From Parachlorella kessleri (lineage: Eukaryota > Chlorophyta > Trebouxiophyceae > Chlorellales > Chlorellaceae): a stretch of 46,008 nt of DNA. A model generated the notes under the pieces. It was not told the DNA's origin, searched no databases, and saw only the letters and a program-made list of their open reading frames with translations. Where the stretch lies: contig BBXU01000591.1 of assembly GCA_001598975.1 (NCBI GenBank), forward strand, positions 1-46,008, written 5' to 3'. The position numbers and the translations under genes are program-made. This document shows, piece after piece, positions 22,517 to 39,138 of this stretch. Position 1 is the stretch's first letter. Every line of letters begins with the position of its first letter.

Positions 22517-24988
22517 ATGAGCTATGCCTACGACCCGAACGCTGCCGCTGCAGCAGTAGCGGCCGGGGCGGTGGCCCCTGTAGCTGCTGCGGCAGTGGAT
22601 CCCTATGCAGCCTATCAGGCGGCACAGGTAGCAGCGGCGGCTCAGGCGGCCCAAGTAGCTTCCCCGTATGCGGCCACCTTTGCGCAGCCGCCGCCAGCAG
22701 CATACGCACAGCCAGCCCCAGCAGCATACTACACCTACCAAGCAGCTCCGGCCCTGAATCCAGATGAAGTTCGCACAATATTTGTGACGGGCTTTCCTGA
22801 CGATGTGAAGGAGCGGGAGCTGAACAACTTGCTGCGGTTTCTGCCAGGCTATGAGGTTGGTGGGGCCTGGGGGCTGGGTCACTTAGTGTGAAGGGTTGGC
22901 TGATCTTGGGTGCATTGCATGGGCTTGTTCATCGTGAAGATCGAACTCCACTTGTATGATATGGAAGCACAGCTTTGTTGGATTAAACCCAACGAATCTG
23001 CTGCTTGCGTTGCTAGTTTGGGCGTCTGTTTCGCGACGTGGGGCACATGGCTGGTATGTAGGTGCTTTTGTTGTTCCTTCAGGGCGCTGTGTTATGTCAG
23101 CCGAAGGGATTGTTGTTGCTTGAGGCATCCGTGTTTGCCCAATACTTGCAGGCCTCCCAGATGCACTTCCGCAACGGGCAGGCGCAGGGCTTTGCCCTGT
23201 TTACACATGGCGCGGCAGCGCGTGCAGCAGTAGATGCCCTTCACAACCTTGTGTTCGACGACCAAGTGGTGCTGCGGGCAGAAATGGCCCACAAAAACAT
23301 GTACCTCAAAGACGACAGCGGCACCAAGCGCAGCAGGGCCACGTATGGCGATGCGCAGCGCAGCGGCGTTGGGCAGGGCGGCCCATTCGGCGCGCCCAGC
23401 GGCGGCGGTGGCGGCGCCCCGTCGTCGAGCTACCAGTATGCCACCACCATGCCGACATCGGCGGTAGTGCCGCCGACGCAACCGCGCGGCTATGCGCCAG
23501 TTACCAACACCAAGGACAACCCGCCCTGTAACACGCTGTTCATAGGCAACCTGGGTGATACAGTCAACGAGGCGGAGCTACGAGGGCTATTTTGGTGCGT
23601 GGCCAGCACAAGAGCTGTGAGGTTTGCCGCGCTGGGCACTGCTGCTTGCAACAGGCCGGCTATAGAGCTGTGTCTTCTTGCATTTGCCGGGCTGGCACCT
23701 GTTGGTTGCACCAGTGTAGTTAGCATATATGCTCCAGGTCTGCAGTGGACTGTATATCAGCTGTTGCCTATTGATGACTGTTGCTGTCACTGGCTAGGCT
23801 CTCAGCCTTTACTCTCTCCAGTGTTCATAAAACACAGGGCCGTCCTCATTCCTTGTTCCTGGCTGGTTCACACACCAAGCGGTACCCTTGGTATTACTTG
23901 CAGCCACCATCCTGGCTTTCGGCAACTGAAGCTGGTGAAAGGTCCACGGGGCGTCTCTTGCTTTATTGAGTTTGCAGACGTTACAACAGGTGCGTTATCA
24001 TCAGTTGCCAGCTGCGGCGAGTGTTGCTGGGTGTGCTTGACCTCGTTGGTCTAGAGCCCACTTCCATAGGTGGTGCTTGAGCTGCTGCAAGGACTGGCCC
24101 AACCACTGTCACACAAGGTTGGATATGGTTGGCAGCTATGCCGGCTCCAGCAATCCTCCGGGTCTTTCGTAGACCATGCCCTTACCAGGGCAGGCCTCTG
24201 TGGCGCCCTTCCTCACTCCCTTGATCCTCACTCGTCATCTCGCTGCCTGTTGCTGCAGCTATGGCAGTGCATAGCTCACAGCAGGGGGCCATCCTGGCTT
24301 CCTCCGACCGGGGCGGCATCCGCATTCAGTACAGCAAGAACCCGTTCGGCCGTAAGCGGGATGTCTATGGCAACTATGTAAATGAGTTTGAGCCAGCAGC
24401 AGGTGGGCTGCCTCATTGGCTGGGGGGGACATCTTGATCAAGAGTATGACACTTGCCTCCATTTGTTCCTGGCTCCCGACGTGTCATTTGGGGCAGTTGG
24501 CATGCATATGTATGCAAGGTCGTTTGTGCGCAGTATATAGACTAGGTTTCATGGCTTTTCCAAGCCTTGTCACAAGGCAATGGGTGCTGGTGTGCAGGAG
24601 AAGGGGCAGAGAGTAACGGTGCTCCTACAGATATGTCTACAGCTCCCGCACAATGAGCTGAATCGGCTATGCCTGTATCAAGGTGAGATTCCAGGCATGG
24701 CTGGGTTGAGCAGCAGCCGGTGCGGGGGGGTTGCGGTGTATCTTGACTTGCACAGCATGCTGCTTGCAGCCTGTCTCGCTGTCATCCTCACTGCGGAGCA
24801 CTCCTTGGCCATGCCAGCATTTCCACTGCCTTACTGCAGGCATTCATTGCGCTGCTGCACCACCCGCACCCGCACAAGCATCCACGTGCCTGGCAAATGC
24901 CGCACTACATGGCACATTCGCTTCGGGCGGGGCTGTTGCATCCAGCTGGTTGGCTGAGCCTTCGATTTTCACGGTTTCGACAGCTTGA
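22517..24988 (+). CDS. Two-RRM RNA-binding protein (RBPMS/scw1 type)
   Basis: Predicted RNA-binding protein, likely cytoplasmic and acting on mRNA stability or translation (inferred from family). Exons with closing phases: 22517-22855, 23152-23594, 23904-23989, 24259-24402 and 24840-24988, 386 aa. The N-terminal ~80 residues are Ala/Tyr/Pro/Gln-rich. RRM1 follows: VRTIFVTGFPDDVKERELNN, then ASQMHFRNGQAQGFALFTHG after the first intron. A Gly/Ser/Pro linker leads to RRM2: NTLFIGNLGDTVNEAELRGL, FRQLKLVKGPRGVSCFIEF, ILASSDRGGIRIQYSKNPFG. The SSDRGG...QYSKNPFGRKRD ending is typical of the fungal scw1 / plant At3g21215 group. The last exon, an Ala-rich tail ending FTVSTA, is supported only by phase and a good acceptor; further small exons between 24402 and 24840 are possible. 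Confidence 0.88.
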
Positions 24989-26532
24989 CTGTTTTAGTCC
25001 GCAAGCAGTTCTGAAGGCAGTTGTGGATCTAGCGATAGCTTGAGTTGGGTACCATTTGCTTGTACCATGTGCGTTGGTGGCGTGATAGTTGTGTTTATTC
25101 TGTTGTTGCTGCTCTACTGCTTGCTTCCAAGTTTCCTGAAGCACCTATGCGCTGTCGCTGCATTAGCACGCTTGGTACTCCACCGTACGTCATATGCCGG
25201 ACCATCATGTTTATGTAACTCTTTCTGCAATAAGATGCCTGCTTCACCCTGCTCGATGTGGCTACTAACAGATAACCCGTCTGGAGGCAACATCTTCCTC
25301 CTGGGCTACTCCTACCGGCGTCGATGGTGGCGCATGGGGCCGGGCAGACTGTGAAGTGGGTAGGTGTTGGCTTGTTGATGTGATGTTGCTACCGCATCTC
25401 CAGCACCTGTACACTTTGCCTGCATCCATGATGGCATTGACACTGTGTTCACAGTTACTATCTCAGTAATGGTGCTGCCTTGTGCAGCAGGTTGACGGTT
25501 TGGTGGTCGCAGGGCTCAGACAAGCGGCACGCTCAGGGCCTCCTTGGCTATATCTGGTTGGCTCCCTGCCTGGCTGGTAGCCGGTTTGAGAATTGCCGCA
25601 GCGCTGTCAGCCCTGAACCATGCATCAAGGATGCCGCAGTCACTTGCAACTTAGTGTTCGCTGATGGCGGCAGGTTCTGCAAACAGAGGAGAGTTAGGGT
25701 GAAGTGTGTGGTAGGGCTAGGTGCGGTTGTTCTGTGGGGTTTGGGTGAGGGTTTAATGGAGCAAGGCGCTTTTAATCGGCCAGCTTGGCCACGGAGTCTG
25801 CAGCGCATAGGAAGCCACAAGCTGATGGGGCGTATGTGTGAGTCCCTGGTTAAGGTGCGTTGGCTAAAGATGCTACGATAACCGCTTATCACAGGATGCT
25901 TACATGATACAGCCAGCCTGCGTGCTTTGGGTTTAGCAGCTTCCGACTGATTGCTAGAGGAGGTTGCGACCAGGCGGGTTGCTTGGCAGTTGAGCAAGCA
26001 GCCTTGCCACATGTGGTGCGTAAGGGTGGGGCATGAAGTGTTCTCATGCCTGTGTAGCTAAGAAGTTGGCGTCAATGTGTGTGCGCCACAATTTTGTAAG
26101 CCTGGCTGGACACTTCTCATAGCTCCGCTTCGCCGCCACTCTGAACACTTGCTGACAAGGCTCCCGTGCACGCTCACACATATAATAGTTCACCCAACTG
26201 CTCATTTATGTTGACAAGCTCTGCTAGCTATGCAACAAGACCCTGCAACCCAGTGCCCCGGAAGACAACAAGGGACCTACTAGCTCAAGACACTCGGGAT
26301 AGCCCCAGAGCCGACCTTTCCATGTCGCGCTGATAGTTACCAGGATAAACTCTCTGTCGCCTTTACCTGCCCACAACCACCAGTATCTGACAGCAGCCAC
26401 AGCCAACACGCAGTGGTCCAAGGTTGCTATTGACAGAGTCAGGCTGCTTTCAGTGCAGGAAAGCAAGGCCCTGCTTAGCGCTAGAGTGCAAGGCGCTGGT
26501 GGGCATGAAGCATCCGAGGCCTGGGCTGGCGC
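24989..26532. other. Convergent 3' intergenic stretch
   Basis: 1.5 kb between the ends of the RRM gene (plus) and the zinc-knuckle/WW gene (minus). Two open frames of 133-154 codons overlap on opposite strands at 25480-26012; neither shows a recognisable domain, splice partner or low-complexity bias of the real genes here, and I treat both as chance. Nothing else seen. Confidence 0.5.
25214..25218 (+). terminator. TGTAA poly(A) signal for the RRM gene
   Basis: TGTAA about 226 bases after the stop at 24988, in the usual position and form for chlorophyte poly(A) signals. No alternative closer to the stop was seen. Confidence 0.4.
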
Positions 26533-28183
26533 CTAAGTGATGGGGGTGTCCTTTGTGGGCTTGTCCCACTGGACCTTCTTGGTTTGTGTATGCCTGCAAT
26601 GCAGACAGCAGCTTTGTGTTAACAGGCGCTCCAGTGATGAAGTGGTGGCTGGCCTCCAACAGCTGGCAGCGTCAACCTTGCTGCCATGGCCCTGCGTGCT
26701 TGCCGACGTCCAACAGGCTCGAGCCTCTGGCAGCACAGAAGAGCAAGCCCCGCATGCCGAACGCCTCCCCCAGGTGAAGTGGTGTGCTTGCCCACTTTTG
26801 ACAGTGCGCACATGCACTTCCAACCGGGCGCAAGCGCACACCACTCACCAGTAATATGCGCGTTTTTGGGCGTCGTAGGCCACCGCCCACCCTGGGGGTA
26901 GCTCCTCCGCCTTCTTCTCATCGTCTGCAAAGAGTAGCAGACAACGAATGAGGCCTTGGACGACCTTCAATAGGGTTCTCCAAGTGCTATGCACTCATTG
27001 GCGCCTGGACCAAGTAACCCAGGCCAAATGGGGGCATGTGACATACCCCGTACCTGCTCACAATGCTCACCGCTGCCCATGCATACTTAGTAGCAAGACT
27101 GCACCCCTTACGTAATCGCACCTAGCAGCACATCACCAGCTCACCCTTCTTTTCCTGTGCCGGGGGCGCCGCTGCTCCTGCCGCCCCTCCCACTGCTGCG
27201 GCCGCTCCTGCTGCTGCGCCTCCCTCAGGCTTCCCCTCCGCAAGCATCTCCTGTGCCTTCTTGGCTATGTCGTCATACGACTTGCCTGCAGACTCGGCTC
27301 GCATCTGCAGCCGGCCAAGGCAAAAGATTGCCGTCGCCACTAACATATATGGGCAAAGGTTGCCGCGCAGCCTGGTACTGGGATACGCCCAGAGGAGTGT
27401 CCTGGCCAGAGCGCGATGTTTTGCCACAAGCACACAGCACTGAGGCCTGCATACCTCCTTCCCTTTCCTGCAGACCCAGTCCCAGGCCTCTGGCCAACAA
27501 CACACGCGCTAAAATAGTGTGCTGCCCGCTCGTATGAATGTAAAGCAGGTGGTGGGGCATGCCTGACTAGCCATGTGCCTCTGCCGATCTCACAGTTGAG
27601 GCTGACCTGCAAGAACCCACCTTGGCATAGTCCTTGGCCCGCTTTTCCAGCTCTGTGAAATTTATCTGCTTAGCCTTTCTCAGGGCTTCTATGTCTGACT
27701 GGAACACCGCCTTCTTCAGCTTGAACACGTCCTCCCCATACATCTGCCGCCAGTTGACAGTGCCCACCGTGCATTGCGCGGCTTGGTGACCCAACTGCAG
27801 CAAGCAGTGGGTGTGCAGCCTTGGGATACAGGGTGCACTTGCAGCGCCAGCAGGAGGGCTTCTTGCCACTCTCTGAAGGACACAGAAGGCAGGCTGCCTG
27901 CACTGTGCGTCGCTGCTGCTGCCATGTCTCCCATTTCGCATATACCATAAAAGTGTGACCCCTGCTCAAAGAGGAAGCAGGCGGCTGGGCGGGCCTACGT
28001 CCACCAACCTGGCCGCAAATGTTGCATCCCCTGCAAGGCACAGACACCATCATTAGCACGTTGCACTCCCATCAACAACAGCACAGCACCACAGTCACAG
28101 CAACGTGGGCCCGACTAACAACACAGCGGAACGTACCGAGGGTCCCAGCTGGGGTCGCGACGAAGGCGGTGATGCAGCTCCAT
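26533..28183 (-). CDS. Small zinc-knuckle (CCHC) plus WW-domain protein
   Basis: Predicted 179-aa protein from six exons whose phases all close: 28137-28183, 28009-28030 (22 nt), 27621-27794, 27145-27304, 26849-26924 and 26533-26593. It starts MELHHRLRRDPSWDP. Next is one CCHC zinc knuckle, C-x2-C-x4-H-x4-C (GCNICGQ/LGHQAAQC), split by the intron after the microexon. A conserved-looking basic block (VNWRQMYGEDVFKLKKA ... LEKRAKDYAK) follows, then an Ala/Gly spacer, then a complete WW domain with both tryptophans (LPPGWAVAYD ... YYWHTQTKKVQWDKP) ending PTKDTPIT. Zinc knuckles bind single-stranded RNA or DNA and WW domains bind proline-rich partners, so an RNA-processing role is plausible but inferred; I do not recognise a named family. 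Reading through the intron after 27145 gives an early stop at 27122. Confidence 0.85.
28009..28030 (-). other. 22-nt microexon carrying the first half of the zinc knuckle
   Basis: The exon reads GGGATGCAACATTTGCGGCC plus AG. It follows acceptor TGCCTTGCAG and precedes donor GTTGGT, and it supplies both first cysteines of the CCHC motif. Phase 2 on entry and phase 0 on exit fit both neighbours. Confidence 0.75.
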
Positions 28184-29342
28184 CTTGGCCACAACAGAGT
28201 TTCTTAATATCAAGTCAAGTGATCCGTTGGGATTTGCAGGTTTGCTTTGTGTCTAGAGTTTCCTCCTTCGAGCAAAGATTTTGGGCAGTACTGTACCGCT
28301 GATGAGGGGTTCATGTGAGTGCCCCCCGGCCATAACCTAGCCCTGACCTTGCAACCTTGGGTTTCAAGCTCCCTTACGTAACACTACACCATGCATTCCC
28401 CGATCCACAGGTGCTAGAACAGCCAGCTGTGAGGTCGGAGCCAACACGTCGCAGTACCATGCCATATGAGGAGTACTGGGGACAGCCCACTCTCCGTACT
28501 GGCCTCACTGCTCTCCGCAAACACTGGAGCCCAATGGTTACATGGCCAAATGAGCTGACATGTTGTTGCAGGAGACACAAATCCCACACAACAACTATGT
28601 GCAATGAAATGGAAATGCAAGACCTGGGGTTGCATTCCGCACATTTACCAAGCGCGCGAGCTGGGTCCAACATGAAAACATCGGTAGGCCTTGGCCGGCA
28701 TACCCAGGCAGCTGCCGCATGCATCGGAAAGTGTATGAGCACGCGACAACACCCAGCAGGCCTCGTCGTGTAGAGCGGCAGGAGGTACTGCCTGCGCCCC
28801 AACCCCTGCCGCCGCCTCTACCCCAAACAAACACCTGCTCGCCATCGCAGACTGCCTGCTGGCCCCAGAGTCTATAACAAACAAACTGTACAGCAGGGGA
28901 GTTGATAAAAGGAGGGAAACAGCGTGGACACAGAGGGACGGGGCAAGGACGCCCAGATCAATCGTGCAGTCCCGAATGAACAGGCGCAAGTCGCGCCAAT
29001 TAACAACATACAACATCATTTGGGGGGAAGAGGTATCCTGAGCAGCAAGGCACCAAGCTGGCGCATGGGCCGAATATAGAAACAATTAGATCCTGGATCC
29101 CAAAAACAGTTCCTGCTGCCTGCCGCAGCCTTCATGGAAAAGTAGTGACCGCCCTTGAATCCCACAACAGAGTGACAACCCCCGCACCACACCCAACCTC
29201 AGGCATGTGCCGTTCTCTCCACGGCACACAGGCCAGGCGACCCAGCCTCCCCATCTTACGCAGGAGCAGCCAACCAGACGGCCTTTGATCTTGCGAGGCC
29301 AGGCCAGGCCCTTGTGGGGACCAGACACCAAGGGCAAGGCCC
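28184..29342. other. Intergenic between zinc-knuckle/WW gene and INO1
   Basis: 1.16 kb on which both neighbours are minus-strand: it holds the promoter of the zinc-knuckle/WW gene and the 3' UTR of INO1. Overlapping open frames of about 140 codons at 28357-28802 on both strands show no domain. No RNA gene seen. Confidence 0.5.
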
Positions 29343-33808
<4,466 letters not shown>

Positions 33809-34312
33809 GGCTACTGATCGGTGAGTTCAGCAGCAAGAGAAAAAACAAGTAGGAGGAGGGACAAGGGCGTAGGTGGGAGTAAACTCTTCTTGCGCCAGCT
33901 TTTCAATTTCCCGCGGCGGAGAGTCACCTTCTAGACACCTGTCATCAGCGCAAGATGCTTGTCCGGGCAATCGTAATACAGTAACAGCTTGGGTGAAGAG
34001 GGTATCTTTCAAACCCAGCTTTCTACCCTATTCAGCACGGATTGGGGCTTGGCTTCGCTTGGCCGACAGTAGCTGGCAGTGGCATCGGAGGTTTCGTCAC
34101 CACGGCCCACAAAGTGTCCTCCCCATGCTGAAACTACATAAAAGCACGAAGACGAGACTACTGTCTTACTGGCAAGCGGTGTTGGGCTCACAGCAGCTGG
34201 CAAGCCGCACACCCGCCCCTGCAGCCCCGCATAGGGGCCTCAGCTGTGGCCTGAGGCCCGCGCACGACCGTCACCGGCACTGCCAATCCCTACATGCTAA
34301 TGCTCTCTCCTT
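33809..34312. promoter_or_regulatory. INO1 upstream / CDC73 downstream region
   Basis: 504 bp between the INO1 ATG (33808) and the CDC73 stop (34313). Must hold the INO1 promoter and the CDC73 3' UTR. The stretch next to the INO1 ATG (33809-33860) is A-poor and CT-rich on the minus strand, consistent with a 5' UTR. No sharply defined element seen. Confidence 0.4.
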
Positions 34313-37300
34313 TCAGTAGGCCAGCGTGGACTTCTGGGCCTGGAGGAAGGCGTCCAGGTCGGACCAAATGTCCTGCGCCACTGTCACGTCTCGGTGGCGC
34401 CCCTCGCGGTTTACACTCACCACCCGCAAGTTCCAGCCCTTGACTGCACTTAGACAGACACACACGCACGCAGGCCGCGGGTCAGTAGGGGCAGACCTCA
34501 AGAAACCCAGGCTTGCCATGGGCATGGGGGCAGGCGACCACTCTTTATAGCCTGTCTCCTCTTTTGTGAGAACAACAGCAAGGGCATGGAAGTATGTATG
34601 TAGCCCAGGGATGGGTGGGTGTCCAGCACAGTGCCTGGCTAGAGAAGGAGGGCAATGTGGCGTGAGCAAGCCCGGAAGACGCCACACCTGTGGGGTCGAC
34701 CTTCTCGTCGGAGTAGTGCAGGAAATAGCCGCGCACACGCGAGAAGGTCTCCACCAAGTCGCCCTCACCAGCACCCTGCAGCATCACCAGTTACTTCATG
34801 CAAGTCATACAGCTCTGCACCCAGACAGCGGGACCAATGTATCCTATTGGCTACTTCGATAGGCCACTGATGCGGCCCGCAAAGAGCCACAGATGCAGCG
34901 CAACTCGGGTGGCCCCTAGCGAGCACCGCCAGAGCTGCAGGAAGGGGGGCTGCGGCTGCTGTCCCCACCCACTGCCTTGCACAGTGACTAAGAGGAAGCC
35001 TCCAGGTGTGGCAGGACCAGCCCTTCAAGCCTGTCCCAACCGGCAAGCTGACTCTCCGCGGCCCCGCTCACCTTGAAAGGCCACTTTTTGAACTGCCAAG
35101 GCTTGCCCAGGCAGAAGACCGCTACCACCCGCTTCCAGTCCTCCTTGCGCTCAGGCTCCTGCTCACAAAGCACTTGTGTGGACCCTGAAGGCACCGGCTA
35201 TGCCCACGTGCTGTAAGGCCAGCAAAAGGGCAAAGGCCATGCACGCATCTGACCAGTGCCCTGAGGCGGCACGGAGCCTCCTTTCATAAGCTTGCCACCC
35301 CTGACATTTTCAAACAGCAAAGCTTGGAGGTGGCGACCGGACATCAGCATGCATGAACCAGGCTGGAACTACTACCCTACCTTGTCCGTCACATGGTATG
35401 CAACAGGGGAGGGGCGGCCGAGTGTCCGTGTGACCTTGATCAGATCTTGCTTCTTCCCGCCACTCGCTGCAAGCTCCGCCTGCAAGCCATGCTGGGGTCT
35501 CATCAATCCCCGCCTTTACCTAGCATCACCTCATACATCTGCATTCAGCCCTGTTAGTACACTTTGGCTCTCACTCTCTTTTCGCACTACCTGCCACCCT
35601 TACTACAAACTCATACGTCACGTGCGACCGCTCCACTGCCCCCTGCACACCAGGTGCACCCTTCGCACACCCCGTCAACCCCCGCCGACCTGGCACCCCA
35701 AGTAGAGGGCATGCAACATGGCCCCCCAGCTTGCAACGAGGCTCAATGCAGCACGCACTCTGCACTCCTCCACGGTGCGGAAGACGCCCTGCTCCAGGAA
35801 GGGCTGCACGTTGTACATGTTGACCATGCTGGTGAGCGCGGGGGGGACCATGATGATGGGGGTGCCGCTGCGACGCTGCTGCTGCCCCTGGCTGCTGCCC
35901 GGCCTGGCGCAGAAGCAGCAGGGCGGGCCAGGGTGGGTCAGGCCAGGGTGGCAAGCTCTGCCTGCTGCTGGGGCTGAAAGCTACAGGATGGCACTGACAG
36001 GCGACCACAGGCAACTTGCCTCTACACGCAAAGTCACCTAGTACTCAGCCCTGCCAACAGCTGTGCAGCCACTTGCAGCACGCATACACCGCCGTTCACA
36101 GCCACCCCTGCACACAGTAAGGCTGTGCACCCACCTGCTGCTGCCCCCACTGGACCGGTGCTGCGACTGGTGGTGGTGGCTGCGGTGCTGCTGCTGCTGG
36201 TCTGGTGCCGGCCTGGCTGTGGGTACCGGCGGCTGCACAGGAGGCGGCGGCGGTGGGGGAGCCCCAGGCGCGGAGGAGGGCCCTGCCGCTGCCGGGTTTG
36301 CGGACGCTGTGACGAAGCCGGTCTTGACGGTGCCCAGCACGTCACCGCCCAGTTGCTGTAGCCGCGCATCCTGCTGCGTCTGGCGCTCGTACCGGCCTGA
36401 GCCCTTGATTGGCAGCACCGGCTGCACATGCGAGGTAGAAGGGTATTGAAACATAATTGCATACCCCGAAACACAATTAATGTTGCCCCCGGACTGTTGG
36501 AATGTATTACAAACCGCTTTTGCGAGCAGGGCCAAATCGCCATATTCAGGGATGCACACCGGCTGGCAGTAGGAACCATCGTTCCTGGGCAGTACAGCAG
36601 ATTAGGTGAGTGACGTCAGGGCCTGCAAGGGAGCTACAGGCACAGCGGCGAAACTCCAAGGCAAGCACCCGGCCCTTCACAACATACAAGCCCCCAGCTG
36701 AGCATGCTGTCCTTACCTTGGCCGCCGGCCGCGCCGCCTGCTGCCGCCGTTGCTCCTCCTTCTGCACGTTGCTCAGCAGCGCCAGCACCTTGCTGAAGTT
36801 GCGGTTGGGCACGCTCAGCATGCTGTTGCGGTCACGCAGCTGAAGCTCATGGGCTAGGATGCCCTTCAGCGTGCTATCCTCGTCACTGCCTGCTGCCATG
36901 TCACCGCCTGCGGCACCACCTGCCCCAAGCGGACCCTCGTCTAGGCGCGCTTTCTTGGCAGCAGGACCCTCCAGGTTATCTACCTGGCAACAGGGCCAGC
37001 AGTAGCCACGGAATTGTCACGAGCTGTTTCTTTCACGAGTGCGAAAAGGTGGCCTCGGGCACACTGGAGGACTAATCTGTGAAGGTTGCCAAGTGCTGGC
37101 CCCGGCTTCGTAGTACGCCGTAAAACTCTTGCAGGAAGAAGGGTGCAAGGTACCTCGTCTGCAAAGCAAACTTGTTAAACAAGCAAGGGCAGCGTATCCT
37201 GTCCCCAACAAGGTGACAAGAACGACATACTTGTGTGCAACCCTGAGCACCCCGAGCACCCTCCTGTGTCGCGCACATTCTGGCTGTACCTGAAGGTCGG

Positions 37301-37885
37301 GGATGCCAAGCACAATAAAATCCGACTTGTCTTTCTTCCCGGTGAGGTACTCCTCCAAATCCTGCATACACCAACGGCGGAACGTAAAGCGATAGGAGTA
37401 CAGTTGCACCAGCCACCAGGTGAGTCATGTCGGCCGGCCCGTGTCCCTGGGGGGTGAGCCCAGAAAAGCGAGCGCAGCAGCTTGCTAAACTACCAAAGTT
37501 TTGGGCGGGGAACCTACACGAAACCTCGTCTCTTTCCGTTGCGATTCAATGGCTGTGCAGTGTGGTGTCCCCCATTTGTAGTGTTTCATCCAGCACCAGG
37601 CAAGCCCACCTTACGGTCCAGGAAGGACACAGCCATGACGTTGGCTGCCTTGGCTGCCCTAAAGTAGTCTGTGTACTTGGTCTTGTTTACCAGGAAGTTC
37701 TTTACAAAGAACACCAGGCTTCCCAGGTCGTAGAAGTCTTTCTTGCCTCCCTCCGACTTGTACAGCGTGCGCAGTGAGCCCGGAAAGCTGTAGCGGCTCC
37801 CAAAGTCCACCCTGTCGCCCGACATCACCACCTGGTCTGCGGTGCCCCCGCTCACAAAGTCCCGAAGGACAGTAAGCGGATCCAT
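34313..37885 (-). CDS. CDC73: PAF1 complex subunit CDC73 (parafibromin homologue)
   Basis: Nuclear subunit of the PAF1 complex, which travels with RNA polymerase II and promotes histone modification and elongation. Nine exons, all phases closing, 480 aa: 37610-37885, 37290-37361, 36717-36983, 36135-36421, 35759-35894, 35381-35479, 35072-35158, 34688-34775 and 34313-34443. The N-terminal domain is clear (MDPLTVLRDFVSGG, SLVFFVKNFLVNKTKY, AANVMAVSFLDRK, DLEEYLTGKKDKSD). The middle (~residues 120-290) is charged, then Gln/Pro-rich with a P run. The C-terminal Ras-like CDC73 domain begins TPIIMVPPALTSMVNMYNVQ and continues with DLIKVTRTLGRPSPVAYHV, DWKRVVAVFCLGKPWQFKKW, VRGYFLHYSDEKVDPT and VKGWNLRVVSV, ending QKSTLAY. 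Length is close to plant CDC73 (~415 aa) plus the low-complexity middle. Confidence 0.96.
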
Positions 37886-39138
37886 GGTGGCTTGCTGGGA
37901 GCCTGAGCAACTGTGGGCCCGTCACAGCAATCACCTCAGCCCGATCAAGGTGGGCAGGCGAAGTTCAAGACTCTGCCAACCTTTACATCAATGTGATTGA
38001 GGGTGCACTTGCCAAACCCAGGGGCATGCTACACCGTGCTGCCGCGGCATGCTGGACTCGGTAGTCATGCCAGGGCGCGGACAGGTGCACAAAGCATAAC
38101 CAGCTGTCCCTCACGGGTCTCGGATCTCTGCCATACACCGGGTGCACCGGCCTGCTCCCAACCCTTTGGACTCCTTTGATCAAGATATGAGTGAGTGCAA
38201 GCTTCGCTTCACGATTCTCATCTGTGCTCTGCCACGCCGTGGCCCACGCTGGCAGCCCACAAAAGCCATAATGTTTGCGGCAGTGCCATTTCACTTTTCT
38301 CCAGCATCCCATACCAGCAAAAGATCAGCTGTATGCTAGATGTTGCAGGTTTGCTGCCTCCCACCACTTCTGAAAGATGTTCCAGTAGCAACCTAGGTGA
38401 GTCCCGCTGGTGTTACAGCAATCTGACCGTCCGTGTAAGCTGCACGGCAAGCAGAGAAGTACGAGCAAGGGAGTAACGAGGTGGGAAAGCAGAGAAGCAG
38501 ACCAGGTGCAATACTGCAAAAGCGACAAAAGCGGGCCAGTGATGGGAACAGCATTTCATGTGATCAGAGCAAGACAGCTGCAAGGCGCACCCTTAGGGTG
38601 CGGGCCACTGTGCACATGTCAAGCCCCATGACACACTCAATGGCTCAAAAAGCGCAGCGCACAGCGCCACATGGGTAGGAAGCAGGACGGCAGAGCAGAG
38701 CCTCAGTACTCCAAAGGTTGAAAAATCATATGATACACAAAAGCATACTTTGAAGGCCAATGAACTTGCATGGATAGCAGTCAAATGCAGCAGCCCACAG
38801 ACACCTGGTCATGCTGCTGTGAGTCTCGCTCAAGTAGGGTCGATAACGGGCATGCCCACAAATCCCATGTACCAGTGCTTAATGGTATGCACCGCTTTGG
38901 CATAAACGGCACACCTTCCACATATCCTCATCGTGGTGCAGTACATGCGCCGGAGCGCTGGCAAAGCAATAGTGGGGTGCAAGTACCCAGCGGCCCACGA
39001 AAATGCCACCACCATACACAATTGCAATGGTTTGACAGCAAGCAAATGGGGAATGATGTCTGCAAAGGCACCTATACCCCCAAGGCTGCGAAACCCCTCT
39101 CGGCATCTCTGCAGCAGCTGCCTAACCTAGCCTGACCG
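37886..39138. other. Intergenic: CDC73 promoter side and DOMON/b561 3' side
   Basis: 1.25 kb between two minus-strand genes. TGTAA on the minus strand (TTACA at 38413-38417) lies about 725 bases past the stop at 39139 and could be a distal poly(A) signal. Short open frames here look like chance; no RNA gene seen. Confidence 0.45.

Noticed and set aside
23062..23151. Upstream extension of the second RRM exon reading GAVLCQPKGLLLLEAS
   Set aside because: The acceptor at 23151 gives PGYE/ASQMHF, matching the RRM family; the extension would insert unrelated residues into RRM1.
25480..26012. Overlapping open frames of 133 and 154 codons on opposite strands
   Set aside because: No domain, no splice context, and located between two convergent 3' ends; long chance frames are common in GC-rich DNA.
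28357..28802. Two overlapping ~140-codon frames on opposite strands
   Set aside because: No recognisable motif and no splice partners; lies in a promoter/3' UTR spacer.
37017..37409. Protein-like segment (RYLAPFFLQEFYGVL) inside a CDC73 intron
   Set aside because: CDC73 exons on either side join in phase without it and match the family; adding it would bring in a stop codon.
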